The notes under the pieces: generated by a model
The model's input: only the letters and a program-made list of their open reading frames with translations
The model's database searches: none
What the model was told of the DNA's origin: nothing
In this document: one piece after another, positions 43,044 to 51,219 of the stretch
Numbering within the stretch: position 1 is the first letter of the stretch
Layout: every line of letters begins with the position of its first letter
Translations under genes and position numbers: made by a program
DNA from: VRUE01 sp963695835
GTDB lineage: Bacteria > Actinomycetota > Thermoleophilia > Solirubrobacterales > 70-9
Length of the DNA: 64,000 nt
Assembly (NCBI GenBank): GCA_963695835.1
Contig: CAVOHR010000001.1
Span: 124,001-188,000 of the forward strand
Reading direction: 5' to 3'

Positions 43044-44636
43044 CTACGAGAGGGTGGCGAGGCGCGCAATGTGGCTGCGAGAGTGGGCCTGATCCGAGAA
43101 GTCGGCCACCCGGCGACGGCCATAGAGGCGCAGCGCGGCCACCCACAGGGCCGCTTCGAGCCGCGCGCGCTCGTCGCGGCTGAGCGAAGACATGACCCTC
43201 GCCAGAGCTCGGCCGAACACAGGCTCGGCGGGGGCACCCGCGTCGCCCTCCCGCGATCCCAGCGCCTCCCGGCCGAGGGAGCGCACCAACCCCCCGGCGT
43301 GGCGCGTAACGATGCCCAGCAGCTCCGGCAGGTGGCGCAGGACGCCCCGCAGCGCTGAGCCCGCTATGGCCGAGCGAGAGTAGAAGCGCCGCATCGCCTC
43401 GAGCGTGCTCAGCTGGAGCTCGAGCGGGGTCATCCGCTCGGGGCGCAGCAGCGCGTGGTGCCCGTCGAACAAGGTCCAGTCGGCCTCGATCAGACGGCCC
43501 TCGGACTCGAGCCGCTGCCAGAGGCGCGTCCCTGGAGCCGGCGTGAGCATCATCAGCTGGAAGGTGTCGACGCCGAGCCGCCGCGCAAAGGCGGCGGTGG
43601 CTTCCGCGCTGGAGGCGTCGTCGAAGTCGAGCCCGACGACGAACATGCCGTGCACCGCGATCCCGTGCCGGTGGAAGGCCCGCACCGCCTGCTTGCTCAC
43701 CGCCACGCTGGTGCGCTTGCCGATGCTGGCGAGGTTCTCATCGGAGATGCTCTCGAAGCCGACCATCGCCGTCCTGCAGCCCGCCTCCCCGAGCAGCTCC
43801 AGAAACTCGTGGTCGATCTCGTCGGAGGACCGGGAGCGCAGCACCGTGTCGGCCCGCATCTGCGCGGCGAAGGTCGGCGTCAGGCCCGCGCCCACCATGG
43901 CGCGCAGCAGCTCGGCGGTGCGGCGCTTGTTGACGACGAAGTTGTCGTCGAAGAAGAAGACACCGTCGGTGGACAGCCCGGCCAGCTCGGCCAGAACCTG
44001 ATCGGTGCGGCGGTGGCGCACGAGGCGGGAGAACTGGGCGGTCACCGAGCAGAACTCGCAGTCGAAGGGGCATCCCCACTGGGTCATGGCGGGCTTGACC
44101 CCCATTCGCTCGTGCCCCTCGATCAGGGAGAGGTCGGGGATCGGGAGGCGCTCGAAGTCGGCCTGAGAGCAATGCGACCGGGCGGGATTGTGGTGGGCCT
44201 CGCCCAGGCCGTCGCGCCAGGAGAGCCCCGCGATCCCGTCCAGGGGGGCCCCGTGCTCGAGCGCGGCGACGAGCTCGAGGATCGTCTGCTGGCCCTCGCC
44301 CCGCACCACGTAGGGAGCGTGCTCAAGGGCCTCCTCGGCGCGGAAGCTGACGTGCGTGCCCCCGAGGACCACCGCCACCCCCGCGGCGGAGAGCTCGTCG
44401 GCCAGGGCATACCCCGCCGGCTGGGTGGCCGTCGTGCCCGAGACCCCGACCAGATCGGCGGCGAGGCACTCGCCGAGGTCGATCGGCCCGAGCGTCTCGC
44501 AGAACACGCCGGCGTCATGGCCACCCTCGGCGAGCATGGTGGCCATCAGGGGCAGGCCCAGGCGCGGCAGCAAGACATGGTCGTAGACGGTGCGGCCGGC
44601 GGGGTGCGGCTCGACAAAGCGAATACACAGGCTCAC
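43044..44636 (-). CDS. B12-binding-domain radical SAM protein
   Basis: This 530-residue protein starts with a Rossmann-like cobalamin-binding domain (about 20-125, with VVLGGTHVSF). The radical SAM core follows with the CxxxCxxC ligands Cys189, Cys193 and Cys196 in GCPFDCEFCSVT, then FFFDDNF and a C-terminal helical domain. The canonical DxHxxG cobalamin motif is not seen. Family members methylate or rearrange lipids, hopanoids and natural products. No substrate can be assigned. The start is GTG 44636. Confidence 0.87.
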   Translation of the reverse strand: MSLCIRFVEPHPAGRTVYDHVLLPRLGLPLMATMLAEGGHDAGVFCETLGPIDLGECLAADLVGVSGTTATQPAGYALADELSAAGVAVVLGGTHVSFRAEEALEHAPYVVRGEGQQTILELVAALEHGAPLDGIAGLSWRDGLGEAHHNPARSHCSQADFERLPIPDLSLIEGHERMGVKPAMTQWGCPFDCEFCSVTAQFSRLVRHRRTDQVLAELAGLSTDGVFFFDDNFVVNKRRTAELLRAMVGAGLTPTFAAQMRADTVLRSRSSDEIDHEFLELLGEAGCRTAMVGFESISDENLASIGKRTSVAVSKQAVRAFHRHGIAVHGMFVVGLDFDDASSAEATAAFARRLGVDTFQLMMLTPAPGTRLWQRLESEGRLIEADWTLFDGHHALLRPERMTPLELQLSTLEAMRRFYSRSAIAGSALRGVLRHLPELLGIVTRHAGGLVRSLGREALGSREGDAGAPAEPVFGRALARVMSSLSRDERARLEAALWVAALRLYGRRRVADFSDQAHSRSHIARLATLS

Positions 44637-44671
44637 GCTTAGGCGACCCTAACAGTCAACAGCCGACAGCG

Positions 44672-45105
44672 TGGAAACCGCCAGGTCTCGATCGGCCCGG
44701 CCGAGACGAGGTTGACGCGGATGCCGTTGGGTCCCAGGTCGCGGGCGAGGTAGCGGGAGACCGACTCGAGCGCCGCCTTGGCGACGCCCATCCAGTCATA
44801 GATAGGACGGCCAGGCGAGCGAGGCGTCGAAGTCGAGCCCGACGATGCTGCCCCCGCCGCCCATCAGCGGCGCCGTCGCCCCGGCAAGCGCCTTCAGCGA
44901 GTAGGCGCTGGTCTCGAAGGCGACCGCGGCGCTGGCCCGCGGCGCCCGCAGGAAGTTGCCGCCGAGGGCGTCGGGCGGCGCGAAGGCGACGGCGTGGACG
45001 ACGCCGTCCACCTCGCCCCAAAGCTCCCGCAGCGAGCCGGTCAGCGCCGCGAGGTCGGCGTCGCTGTTGACGTCCAGCTCGAGCACCGGAGGCGGGGCCG
45101 GCAGC
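44672..45105 (-). pseudogene. fabI (enoyl-ACP reductase) relic
   Basis: The frame matches the middle of FabI: VLELDVNSDADLAAL, GVVHAVAFAPPDALGG, SAYSLKALAGA and SIVGLDFDASLAWP. At about 44800 a CTAT duplication shifts the frame. The next segment YDWMGVAKAALESVSRY then DLGPNGIRVNLVSAGPI holds the catalytic Tyr-Lys block. About 65 N-terminal residues and the C-terminus are gone. Three separate lesions show long decay. Confidence 0.82.
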
Positions 45106-45176
45106 CCTCTACGAGGGGCGCGAAGCCTGGCGCGGCGGCGCCTGCTGCGAGTCCTGCTGATCGGGCCCTGCGGCGC

Positions 45177-46502
45177 TCAGCCCCCGAAGAGCTGCTGGTA
45201 GAGCAGGAAGGCGTTCAGCGCGCTGATCACGGCGGCGACGCCCCAGGCGAGGATCGTGGTGGCGCGGCGGTTGACGTGCACGCCCATGACGTCGCGGCGG
45301 CCGGTGAGCATGACCAGTGGCACGAGCGCCAGCGGGATGCCGAAGGAGAGCACGACCTGGCTGAGGACGAGCGCGCTGGTGGGGTCGATGCCGGCCGCCA
45401 GGACCGCGATCGCCGGGGCCATCGTGATCGCCCGGCGCACCAGCAGCGGGACCCGGAGGTCGATGAAGCCGGCCATCACGACCTGGCCCGAATAGGTGCC
45501 GACGCTGGAGGAGGAGGCGCCGGAGGCGAGCAGCGCGACGGCGAAGGCAAGCGCCGCGCCGCCTCCCACCAGCTGGCCGAACTGGGCGTGGGCTTCCTGG
45601 ATCGTGCTGAGCCCCGAGAGGGCCGGGGTGTGAAAGAGCTTGGCCGCGACCGCGAGCATCGCCATGTTGACGAGCCCGGCGAGCCCGAGCGCGACGATCA
45701 CGTCGAGGCGCTCGAAGCGCAGCACGCGGCTGCGCTCGCGATCGTCGCGGCAGGGCATGCGGCCGCTGGTCAGCGCCGAGTGCAGATAGATCACGTGCGG
45801 CATCACGGTCGCGCCGATGATCCCCACCGCGAGGTAGAGAGAAGCGGTGCCGTTCAGCCCGGGCAGGAAGCCGCGCAGCGAACCCTGCGCGGAGGGCCCG
45901 ATCCGCAGCGCCTCGTAGAGGAAGCCGGCGAAGATGATGCCGAGCAGCGCCGTGATCGCGAGCTCGAAGCGGCGAAAGCCGCGCGTCTGCAGCTCGAGGA
46001 TCCCGAAGGCGATCACGCCGGTGATCAGCCCGGCCGGCAGCAGCGGCACGCCGAACAGCAGGTTCAACCCCAGCGCCGCGCCGAGGAACTCGGCGATGTC
46101 GGTCGACATCGCCATCAACTCGGCCTGCACCCACATCCCCCAGGTGAGCGCCCGTGGGAAGCGCTCGCGCACCACCTCGGGCAGGTTGCGGTCGGTGACG
46201 ATGCCGAGCTTGGCCGAGAGGTACTGGATCAGCATCGCCATCAGGTTCGCCGCCATGACGACCCACAGCAGCAGGTAGCCGAACTGCGCTCCGCCCTGCA
46301 CGTTGGTTGCGAAGTTGCCCGGGTCGACGTAGGCGATCGAGGCGACGAAGGCGGGGCCGAGCATCGCCAGCGTCGCGCGCACCCGCCCCCGGGCCAAGAG
46401 GCGCTCCAGCGCGCTGGCCTCGAGCGCCTCGGGCAGCGGCAGGGTCTGGCCGTCGGCGGCCCCCTCGAGCGCGGGGACCGGCTCGCCCGCCGTGGGCCTC
46501 AC
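45177..46502 (-). CDS. mntH: NRAMP family Mn2+/Fe2+ transporter
   Basis: This 441-residue membrane protein has the TM1 metal motif DPGN (Asp60-Asn63, DPGNFATN) and the TM6 motif MPHVIYLHSAL, both required for divalent metal binding, plus about 11 hydrophobic helices. It imports Mn2+ or Fe2+ with protons. The GTG start at 46502 overlaps the mntR stop by four bases, so regulator and transporter are translated together. Confidence 0.93.
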   Translation of the reverse strand: MRPTAGEPVPALEGAADGQTLPLPEALEASALERLLARGRVRATLAMLGPAFVASIAYVDPGNFATNVQGGAQFGYLLLWVVMAANLMAMLIQYLSAKLGIVTDRNLPEVVRERFPRALTWGMWVQAELMAMSTDIAEFLGAALGLNLLFGVPLLPAGLITGVIAFGILELQTRGFRRFELAITALLGIIFAGFLYEALRIGPSAQGSLRGFLPGLNGTASLYLAVGIIGATVMPHVIYLHSALTSGRMPCRDDRERSRVLRFERLDVIVALGLAGLVNMAMLAVAAKLFHTPALSGLSTIQEAHAQFGQLVGGGAALAFAVALLASGASSSSVGTYSGQVVMAGFIDLRVPLLVRRAITMAPAIAVLAAGIDPTSALVLSQVVLSFGIPLALVPLVMLTGRRDVMGVHVNRRATTILAWGVAAVISALNAFLLYQQLFGG

Positions 46503-47182
46503 CGCCCCTTCGCTTCGGGCTCGATCCGCATCGCGGCCGCCAGCTCGCCGCCGATCGGGTGCTCGCGCTCGCCGAAGCGCACGAACACCGGCCCGCCGAA
46601 GGGCTGGCGATCTCTGACCTCCAGGCGAATGCCCAGCGTGATCCCGTGCTCGGCCAGGTAGCGCAACATCTCGGGGTCGGAGTCCGAGACCCGCACGAAG
46701 CGCCCCGCGGCGCCCACCGCCAGCTCGTCGAGGCTGCGGGTCTCGCCCTCGTCGATCTCGAGCTGGGCCGTGGGGATCGGATCGCCGTGGGGGTCGAGCG
46801 CCGGGTCGCCCAGGCGCGCCGCGATCAGCTCCTCGAGCTCCTCGGAGAGCACGTGCTCGAGCACCTCGGCCTCGGCGTCGACGCGATCCCAGGGCATCCC
46901 CAGCTCCTGGGCCAGGAACAGCTCGAGCAGGCGGTGGTGGCGCATCACCTCCAGCGCCACCCGCCGCCCCTGCTCGGTCAGCCGCACGCCGCGGTAGCGC
47001 TGGTGCTCGACCAGCCCCTCCTCGGCGAGCTTGCGGAGCATGCTCGAGACCGAGCCGGGCGTCACCCCGAGGCGCGCGGCGAGGTCGTTCGTCGACACCG
47101 CCGAGCCGCCGCGGGTCTCGAGCGCATAGACGGCCTTGGCGTAGTCCTGCACCGACGCCGAGAGCAAAGCCAGAGGGGCCAT
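46499..47182 (-). CDS. mntR: DtxR/MntR family metal-dependent repressor
   Basis: This 227-residue regulator has the winged helix DLAARLGVTPGSVSSMLRKLAEEGLV, the metal-binding dimer region (RHHRLLELFLAQELGMPW, EHVLSEELEELI) and a C-terminal SH3-like FeoA domain (GIRLEVRDRQPFGGPVFV). It should bind DNA when Mn2+ or Fe2+ is plentiful and repress itself and mntH. A palindrome lies 12-21 bases upstream of ATG 47182. Confidence 0.9.
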   Translation of the reverse strand: MAPLALLSASVQDYAKAVYALETRGGSAVSTNDLAARLGVTPGSVSSMLRKLAEEGLVEHQRYRGVRLTEQGRRVALEVMRHHRLLELFLAQELGMPWDRVDAEAEVLEHVLSEELEELIAARLGDPALDPHGDPIPTAQLEIDEGETRSLDELAVGAAGRFVRVSDSDPEMLRYLAEHGITLGIRLEVRDRQPFGGPVFVRFGEREHPIGGELAAAMRIEPEAKGR

Positions 47183-47190
47183 AACTGAGA

Positions 47191-47206
47191 TTATGGCATG
47201 CCAAAA
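47191..47206. promoter_or_regulatory. Probable MntR/DtxR operator
   Basis: A perfect 10-bp palindrome TGGCATGCCA (47194-47203) lies in an A/T-rich 16-base frame with partly symmetric ends, directly upstream of the repressor start. The size and place fit an autoregulatory DtxR-family site. Confidence 0.6.
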
Positions 47207-47481
47207 CTAGACACGCCAGAACCAGTTCAAAACCGTCAAACCCGATATGGGGTTATCGTGCTCTGACTTCATAGCCGGGCAGTCGCTCTCCCACAGGAGC
47301 AAGCGCGTCTCTCGCACCATCGACGGTCCTGCTCCGGACGAGCTCCGAGCGCGTCGGCTGATGGCGCACACACGCTCGCTTCCGTTGCCGATTGCGAGAG
47401 CGTCCAGGCCGTCGTCGTCCGTAATGGCCGCCAATCGCCCGCTCCGGTAGCAACCACCGCGCATGATTGAATCGCGTCCCG

Positions 47482-47883
47482 ATGAAGACGAAGCGGCCCC
47501 TCGTTAACGCCTCGGTGCGGTTGTTGCTCGGGGCGGGACTGATGCGTCGAAGCACCGCGCTCCTCGAGACGATCGGACGCAAGAGCGGCCAACCGCGCAT
47601 CACGCCCGTGACGAACGGCCTGGGCGGCGAGGAGTTCTGGATCGTCACCGAGCACGGCGGCCAAGCGAACTACGTGCGCAACATCGAGGCGAACCCGCGC
47701 GTGCGTGTGAAAGTCGGGCGTCGCTGGCGTGCCGGCACAGCCAGTTTCGTCGAAGATGTCTCTCCCGCCGCAACCCTGAAACGGATCGTCGAGCGGAACC
47801 CCGCAACGCGTCGCAATGCCGACGTCATTCGCAAAGTCCAAACCGACATGCGAGTGATCCGGGTCGACCTCGATCGCGGGTAG
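47482..47883 (+). CDS. Nitroreductase/quinone reductase family, F420-dependent Ddn type
   Basis: This 133-residue protein has the family signature LLETIGRKSGQPRITPV and the later ANPRVRVKVG block. Relatives use F420H2 to reduce quinones or nitro compounds. ATG 47482 is preferred to TTG 47467. The gene is alone, flanked by about 270 bases upstream and by the direct-repeat module downstream. Confidence 0.85.
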   Translation: MKTKRPLVNASVRLLLGAGLMRRSTALLETIGRKSGQPRITPVTNGLGGEEFWIVTEHGGQANYVRNIEANPRVRVKVGRRWRAGTASFVEDVSPAATLKRIVERNPATRRNADVIRKVQTDMRVIRVDLDRG

Positions 47884-48062
47884 CTCAGCTTCGTTGCTTC
47901 CGGGGTCTCTGCAACGACGATCGAGCTGCTGCTGCCCTCGCGTGATCCCAAGTGCGCGGGCGATTCCTGTTCCCGCCGCGCGGTTTGAGCGGGCGACCTG
48001 GGCACCCGAGCTGGAATCCCAGATGCAATCCAGACGCATGACCCCTCGTCGGCGCCTTCTAG

Positions 48063-48088
48063 AGCCAAATCAATCCAGTCGCCCCGAT
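48063..48088. repeat. 26-bp direct repeat, left copy
   Basis: This is identical to 49388-49413 over all 26 bases. It ends in CAATCCAGTCGCCCCGAT, which resembles the T-arm and acceptor 3' end of tRNA-Pro (16 of 19 matches with the tRNA here). The pair bounds a 1.3-kb two-gene module and looks like integration site cores. Confidence 0.85.
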
Positions 48089-48092
48089 ATTT

Positions 48093-48116
48093 GTTTCATG
48101 TTGCGAAACATGAAAC
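48093..48116. promoter_or_regulatory. Palindromic operator of the AbiE-like module
   Basis: Arms GTTTCATGTT (48093-48102) and its exact complement (48107-48116) enclose four bases, GCGA. It lies 20 bases before ATG 48136 and probably overlaps the promoter. Autorepression by the winged-helix antitoxin would bind here. Confidence 0.7.
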
Positions 48117-48135
48117 GTTCGGCTATCCTGAGCCG

Positions 48136-48654
48136 ATGGTCAAGGGACAGGACATCCTTGTGCTGCTGAAGCTCGTCGACGAGCCGGACGGCTGGACCGT
48201 GCGCTCTCTCGGGGCTGCCGTGGACCTCGACCCCGCGGGTGTGCATCGAGCATTGCAGCGGCTGGGTGAGGCGCATCTAGTCGATGCGGGGCGACAGCGG
48301 ATCAACCGCTCGAACGCGGAGGAGTTCCTCGTGCATGGGCTCAAGTACCTGTTTCCAGTTCGCCAGGGCGGCTTGATCCGAGGCATGCCGACGGCATGGG
48401 CGGCGCCACCGCTCGATGACGAGCTCGCCCCAGCCGACGAGCCGCCCCCTGTATGGCCCGACCCGAAAGGCAGGGTGCGCGGCGTGGCGCTCGAACCGCT
48501 GCACGAGAACGCAGTCAAGATCGCGCGACGGGACCCTGAGCTGGCAAAACGCCTTGCCCTGATCGACGCCATCCGTCTTGGCGACGGTCGGGTTCGCTCC
48601 CTCGCCACCAAGCACATCTCAGAGAGCCTGCGAGCCGGGGCGGATCGCCGATGA
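48136..48654 (+). CDS. Winged-helix antitoxin-like regulator (AbiEi-like)
   Basis: This 172-residue protein has an N-terminal winged helix (ILVLLKLVDEPDGWTVRSLGAAVDLDPAGVHRALQRLGEAHLV) and a C-terminal domain. The second gene overlaps it by four bases and encodes a nucleotidyltransferase, the layout of type IV AbiE systems in which the first protein represses the operon. I am moderately sure of the class. ATG 48136 is chosen because the upstream palindrome would otherwise be coding. Confidence 0.7.
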   Translation: MVKGQDILVLLKLVDEPDGWTVRSLGAAVDLDPAGVHRALQRLGEAHLVDAGRQRINRSNAEEFLVHGLKYLFPVRQGGLIRGMPTAWAAPPLDDELAPADEPPPVWPDPKGRVRGVALEPLHENAVKIARRDPELAKRLALIDAIRLGDGRVRSLATKHISESLRAGADRR

Positions 48655-49336
48655 GCATTGACCTCCTTGAGCGCGGTTCGGCGGCCCTCGGCGGTCTCGT
48701 CGAGGAAGTCGTCTTCGTCGGCGGGGCGACGATCGCGCTCTGGATAACCGACCCGGCGGCTCCTCCGCTGCGACCGACGAAAGACGTTGACGTGATCGTT
48801 GAGGTGGCCACTCGCTCGGGCTACTACGCCTTCGAGGATCGGCTGCGTGCCGCCGGGTTCCGCAACGACGAAAAGGTGATCTGCCGGTGGCACCACTCCG
48901 CACAGGAGTTGATGCTCGACGCCATGCCGACGGACGCTGCGGTGCTCGGTTTCGAGAACGAGTGGCAGCGGCGATCCTTTCCCCTGCCATTGTTGTCGAG
49001 TTGCCCTCCGGCGCACGCATACGAGCCGTGCCCCCGTCCTTCCTGCTGGCGACGAAGCTCGAGGCGTACATGGGCAGGGGAAAGGACGACCTCCTGGCCA
49101 GCCGCGACTGGGCTGACATCGTGGCGCTGCTCGACGGGCGCGAGGAGCTTCCGGCCGAGATTCGGCAAGCCCCAGCCGAGCTGGCGACATACCTCAGCGA
49201 AACGCTCCAGCAGTTGCTCGCCGAGGATCGCATCATCGACGGCATCCGTGCGCAGCTCCTTCCGGATGCGATCAGCCAAGCCCGAGCGGAGGACATTGTG
49301 CTCGCCCGACTGCGTGAGGTTGTGAAGCATCCGTGA
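48651..49336 (+). pseudogene. AbiEii-like nucleotidyltransferase toxin, frameshifted
   Basis: The 5' part encodes VVFVGGATIALWITD, then the nucleotidyltransferase metal motif PTKDVDVIVE, then a run to about codon 110. A one-base shift near 48978-48990 puts the rest in another frame, which continues AIVVELPSGARIRAVPPSFLLATKLEAYMGRGKDDLLASRDWADIV to a stop at 49336. Without the shift the protein would be about 225 residues and intact. It may be a real mutation that inactivates the toxin, or a sequencing error. Confidence 0.72.
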
Positions 49337-49363
49337 TGCAGTCGTGATGCAGTCGTGATGCAG
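49332..49363. repeat. 11-bp tandem repeat, about three copies
   Basis: The unit CGTGATGCAGT repeats directly at 49332, 49343 and 49354 with the last copy missing one base, just after the toxin frame ends. A related pair (GTGACGCA repeats) occurs at 26977-26997 beside tRNA-Pro, with 18 of 21 matches. Confidence 0.75.
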
Positions 49364-49387
49364 CAACCGTATGAAAGTGGCGCTCAA

Positions 49388-49413
49388 AGCCAAATCAATC
49401 CAGTCGCCCCGAT
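49388..49413. repeat. 26-bp direct repeat, right copy
   Basis: This is the exact copy of 48063-48088, 1325 bases downstream. Its 3' flank (TTG) continues the match with the tRNA-Pro end (CGCCCCGATTG). Confidence 0.85.
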
Positions 49414-49610
49414 TGGCAGTTTCTCTCCGTCGTGCCTAGCACCCCCCCGCACAGCCGCACCACGCCAGGCACGGCGGGGCGGCCTTGCGGGGCGGTTCGG
49501 GGGCATCTGTGATGCAAGTGCGATGCACGGAAACCTGGCGATTGGACGAGGACGGCAGGCTGCGCCACCCCGCGCTGCCTCGGCCTGCGCGACAATCCTG
49601 CAGCCCCGAT

Positions 49611-49979
49611 CTACTCGTCCGTGCCGCGCGAGACGAAGTAGGTGCACTTTCTCCACTTGCCCGGATCGGGGTGCTCCTCGAAAAGGCTCTCGAGCACACG
49701 CAGGATCGTTCCGAACTCACCGTGGTCGATTCCCACCACGATCGCCAACCCGGCGTGGGAACGCTCAGCCTCGGCCCAGCGCCGCGCGATGTCGGGGAAG
49801 TCCTTGACGTCGAAGGTGACCATGATGCGCTCCTCCGCCGCCGCCAGCGCCAGCAGCTCCTCGTCGCCCCAGCCGTCCAGCTCGCGCTCCTCGTCGGCCG
49901 CGCGGACGTCGTGGCCCGCCTCGCGCAGCGCCGTCGCGATCCGCGGGCCCGAGAGGTGAGCGTCGAGCAGCAGGCGCAA
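49611..49979 (-). CDS. DUF5615 PIN-like toxin
   Basis: This 122-residue protein starts MRLLLDAHLSGPRIATALREAGHDVRAADE and has ERIMVTFDVKDFPDI, the conserved acidic motifs of DUF5615 proteins, PIN-fold ribonuclease toxins. It is 7 bases downstream of a DUF433 antitoxin-like gene. It would cleave RNA when free. Confidence 0.82.
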   Translation of the reverse strand: MRLLLDAHLSGPRIATALREAGHDVRAADEERELDGWGDEELLALAAAEERIMVTFDVKDFPDIARRWAEAERSHAGLAIVVGIDHGEFGTILRVLESLFEEHPDPGKWRKCTYFVSRGTDE

Positions 49980-49986
49980 GGGCGTG

Positions 49987-50412
49987 CTACCTCGCGGCGG
50001 GCGAGTGAACGGCGATGAACGGGTATTCGGCCCGCAGCTGGGCGAGCGGGCGCCTGTTCTGAGCGATCGCCTCGTCGACCTCCTCGGGAAAGCGCTCGTA
50101 GTAGGCGAGCGCGAGCCGGATCTGGCGCTCGCTCAGGTTGCCCTCGGCGACCATCGCCTCGGCCGAGCCCATGCCGCGGTGCGCGTCGACGATCTGCCAG
50201 ACGTCAAACGCCGTCCCGATCACCCAGGCCCGGCGGTCGAAGTCCTCACCGCGAAAGGCGACACCGGGGAAGATCCGCGTGCGCAGCGCCTCCTCGGTTA
50301 GGGCCTCAACCACAGCCCCTTTGCTGCGATGAGTGCGCCGCGCCTCGGCGGCGATCAAGTCCTCGGTCTCGGGGGAGATTCGAATGCTGAAAGGCTTGGA
50401 TTTGGTCGCCAT
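49987..50412 (-). CDS. RHH plus DUF433 antitoxin
   Basis: This 141-residue protein has a ribbon-helix-helix-like N-terminus (KPFSIRISPETEDLIAAEARRTHRSKGAVVEALTEEAL). A DUF433 region follows (WVIGTAFDVWQIVDAHRGMGSAEAMVAEGNLSERQIRLALAYYERFPEEVDEAI). DUF433 proteins are the usual partners of DUF5615 toxins. ATG 50412 is chosen over earlier starts. The fused RHH domain should bind the operon promoter. Confidence 0.8.
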   Translation of the reverse strand: MATKSKPFSIRISPETEDLIAAEARRTHRSKGAVVEALTEEALRTRIFPGVAFRGEDFDRRAWVIGTAFDVWQIVDAHRGMGSAEAMVAEGNLSERQIRLALAYYERFPEEVDEAIAQNRRPLAQLRAEYPFIAVHSPAAR

Positions 50413-50853
50413 GCCGGGCATTGTAGCGAAACGATTACGTTGTAATGTCCCTCGCGCCACGCCAAGCATCTGCTCCGTGCGCGCGACCAGTCTGACCCGG
50501 ATGATTCCTCCTCAGCACCCCGCCGGCCGCTCGCCCGCTTCCGCGCTTCCCACGTCGCAATTCGCCGCAAGCAAGCTTCCCTTCGCATCGCCGCCGCGAG
50601 GATGGCTGCCCTTGCGGAGACACCGCCCACTGGGCAAACACCCTCCGGCCGAACAGAACGAGCACGACCACAACGACGATGATCGTCCTCCAGTGGTCAC
50701 GACAGGCCCTAGCTTCACGCCCAAGCAGGCACCAACGCTGATGATCGCCTCGACCCGACCCCCGAGCATCGAGCAGGACCTCTCGACCGCGCCCTGACCC
50801 CCCGCCCTCGGCCGAGGCACGCCAGCCAATCGCCCAGCGCACGCACCCTCGCG
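50413..50853. other. Intergenic region with no supported gene
   Basis: Frames exist on both strands but none shows a recognisable domain. It should contain the promoter of the antitoxin-toxin pair. No clear palindrome was seen. Confidence 0.5.
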
Positions 50854-51219
50854 GTGCCGCGACCGCCCGCCGAGCCACCGCCGTCCACGCTCGATGTCGG
50901 CGACAACCTGCTCCTGCTCACAACCACCTCTTCCGACCTCGGCCTCAACCTCCGCAACGTTTACGACGCCGCCGAGGGACGCGACGAGATCCAAGTCATC
51001 GACAACTACAAGATTTGCGGAAGGCACGGCCCACCAACGACACGCCTCCTGGCCACCTCCCCCGATCCCTCCTTCGAGCCGATCCCCCCCGACCGTCGCC
51101 CGCGCTGCCTCTACGACCACCTCGCCCGCTTCATAGAGCTCGCCCGCGCGGCCGGTTTCGAGCTGAGCATCGAAGGCGTCGACGCAGCCGCCCGCCAGCT
51201 CGATCCTGCCAGCGTCTGA
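50854..51219 (+). CDS. Hypothetical protein
   Basis: This 121-residue frame has codon bias like the neighbours and a natural-looking end (CLYDHLARFIELARAAGFELSIEGVDAAARQLD). The middle YDAAEGRDEIQVIDNYKIC is hydrophilic. I do not recognise a family. The opposite strand also carries a long frame, so coding strand is not certain. Confidence 0.35.
   Translation: MPRPPAEPPPSTLDVGDNLLLLTTTSSDLGLNLRNVYDAAEGRDEIQVIDNYKICGRHGPPTTRLLATSPDPSFEPIPPDRRPRCLYDHLARFIELARAAGFELSIEGVDAAARQLDPASV

Noticed and set aside
48978..48990. Programmed -1 frameshift at TTTCCCC in the toxin gene.
   Set aside because: The codon phase does not fit an X XXY YYZ slippery site and no downstream stem was seen, so a plain mutation or error is simpler.
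49332..49363. Start of a CRISPR array.
   Set aside because: The 11-bp units are directly adjacent without spacers and no cas gene is nearby.
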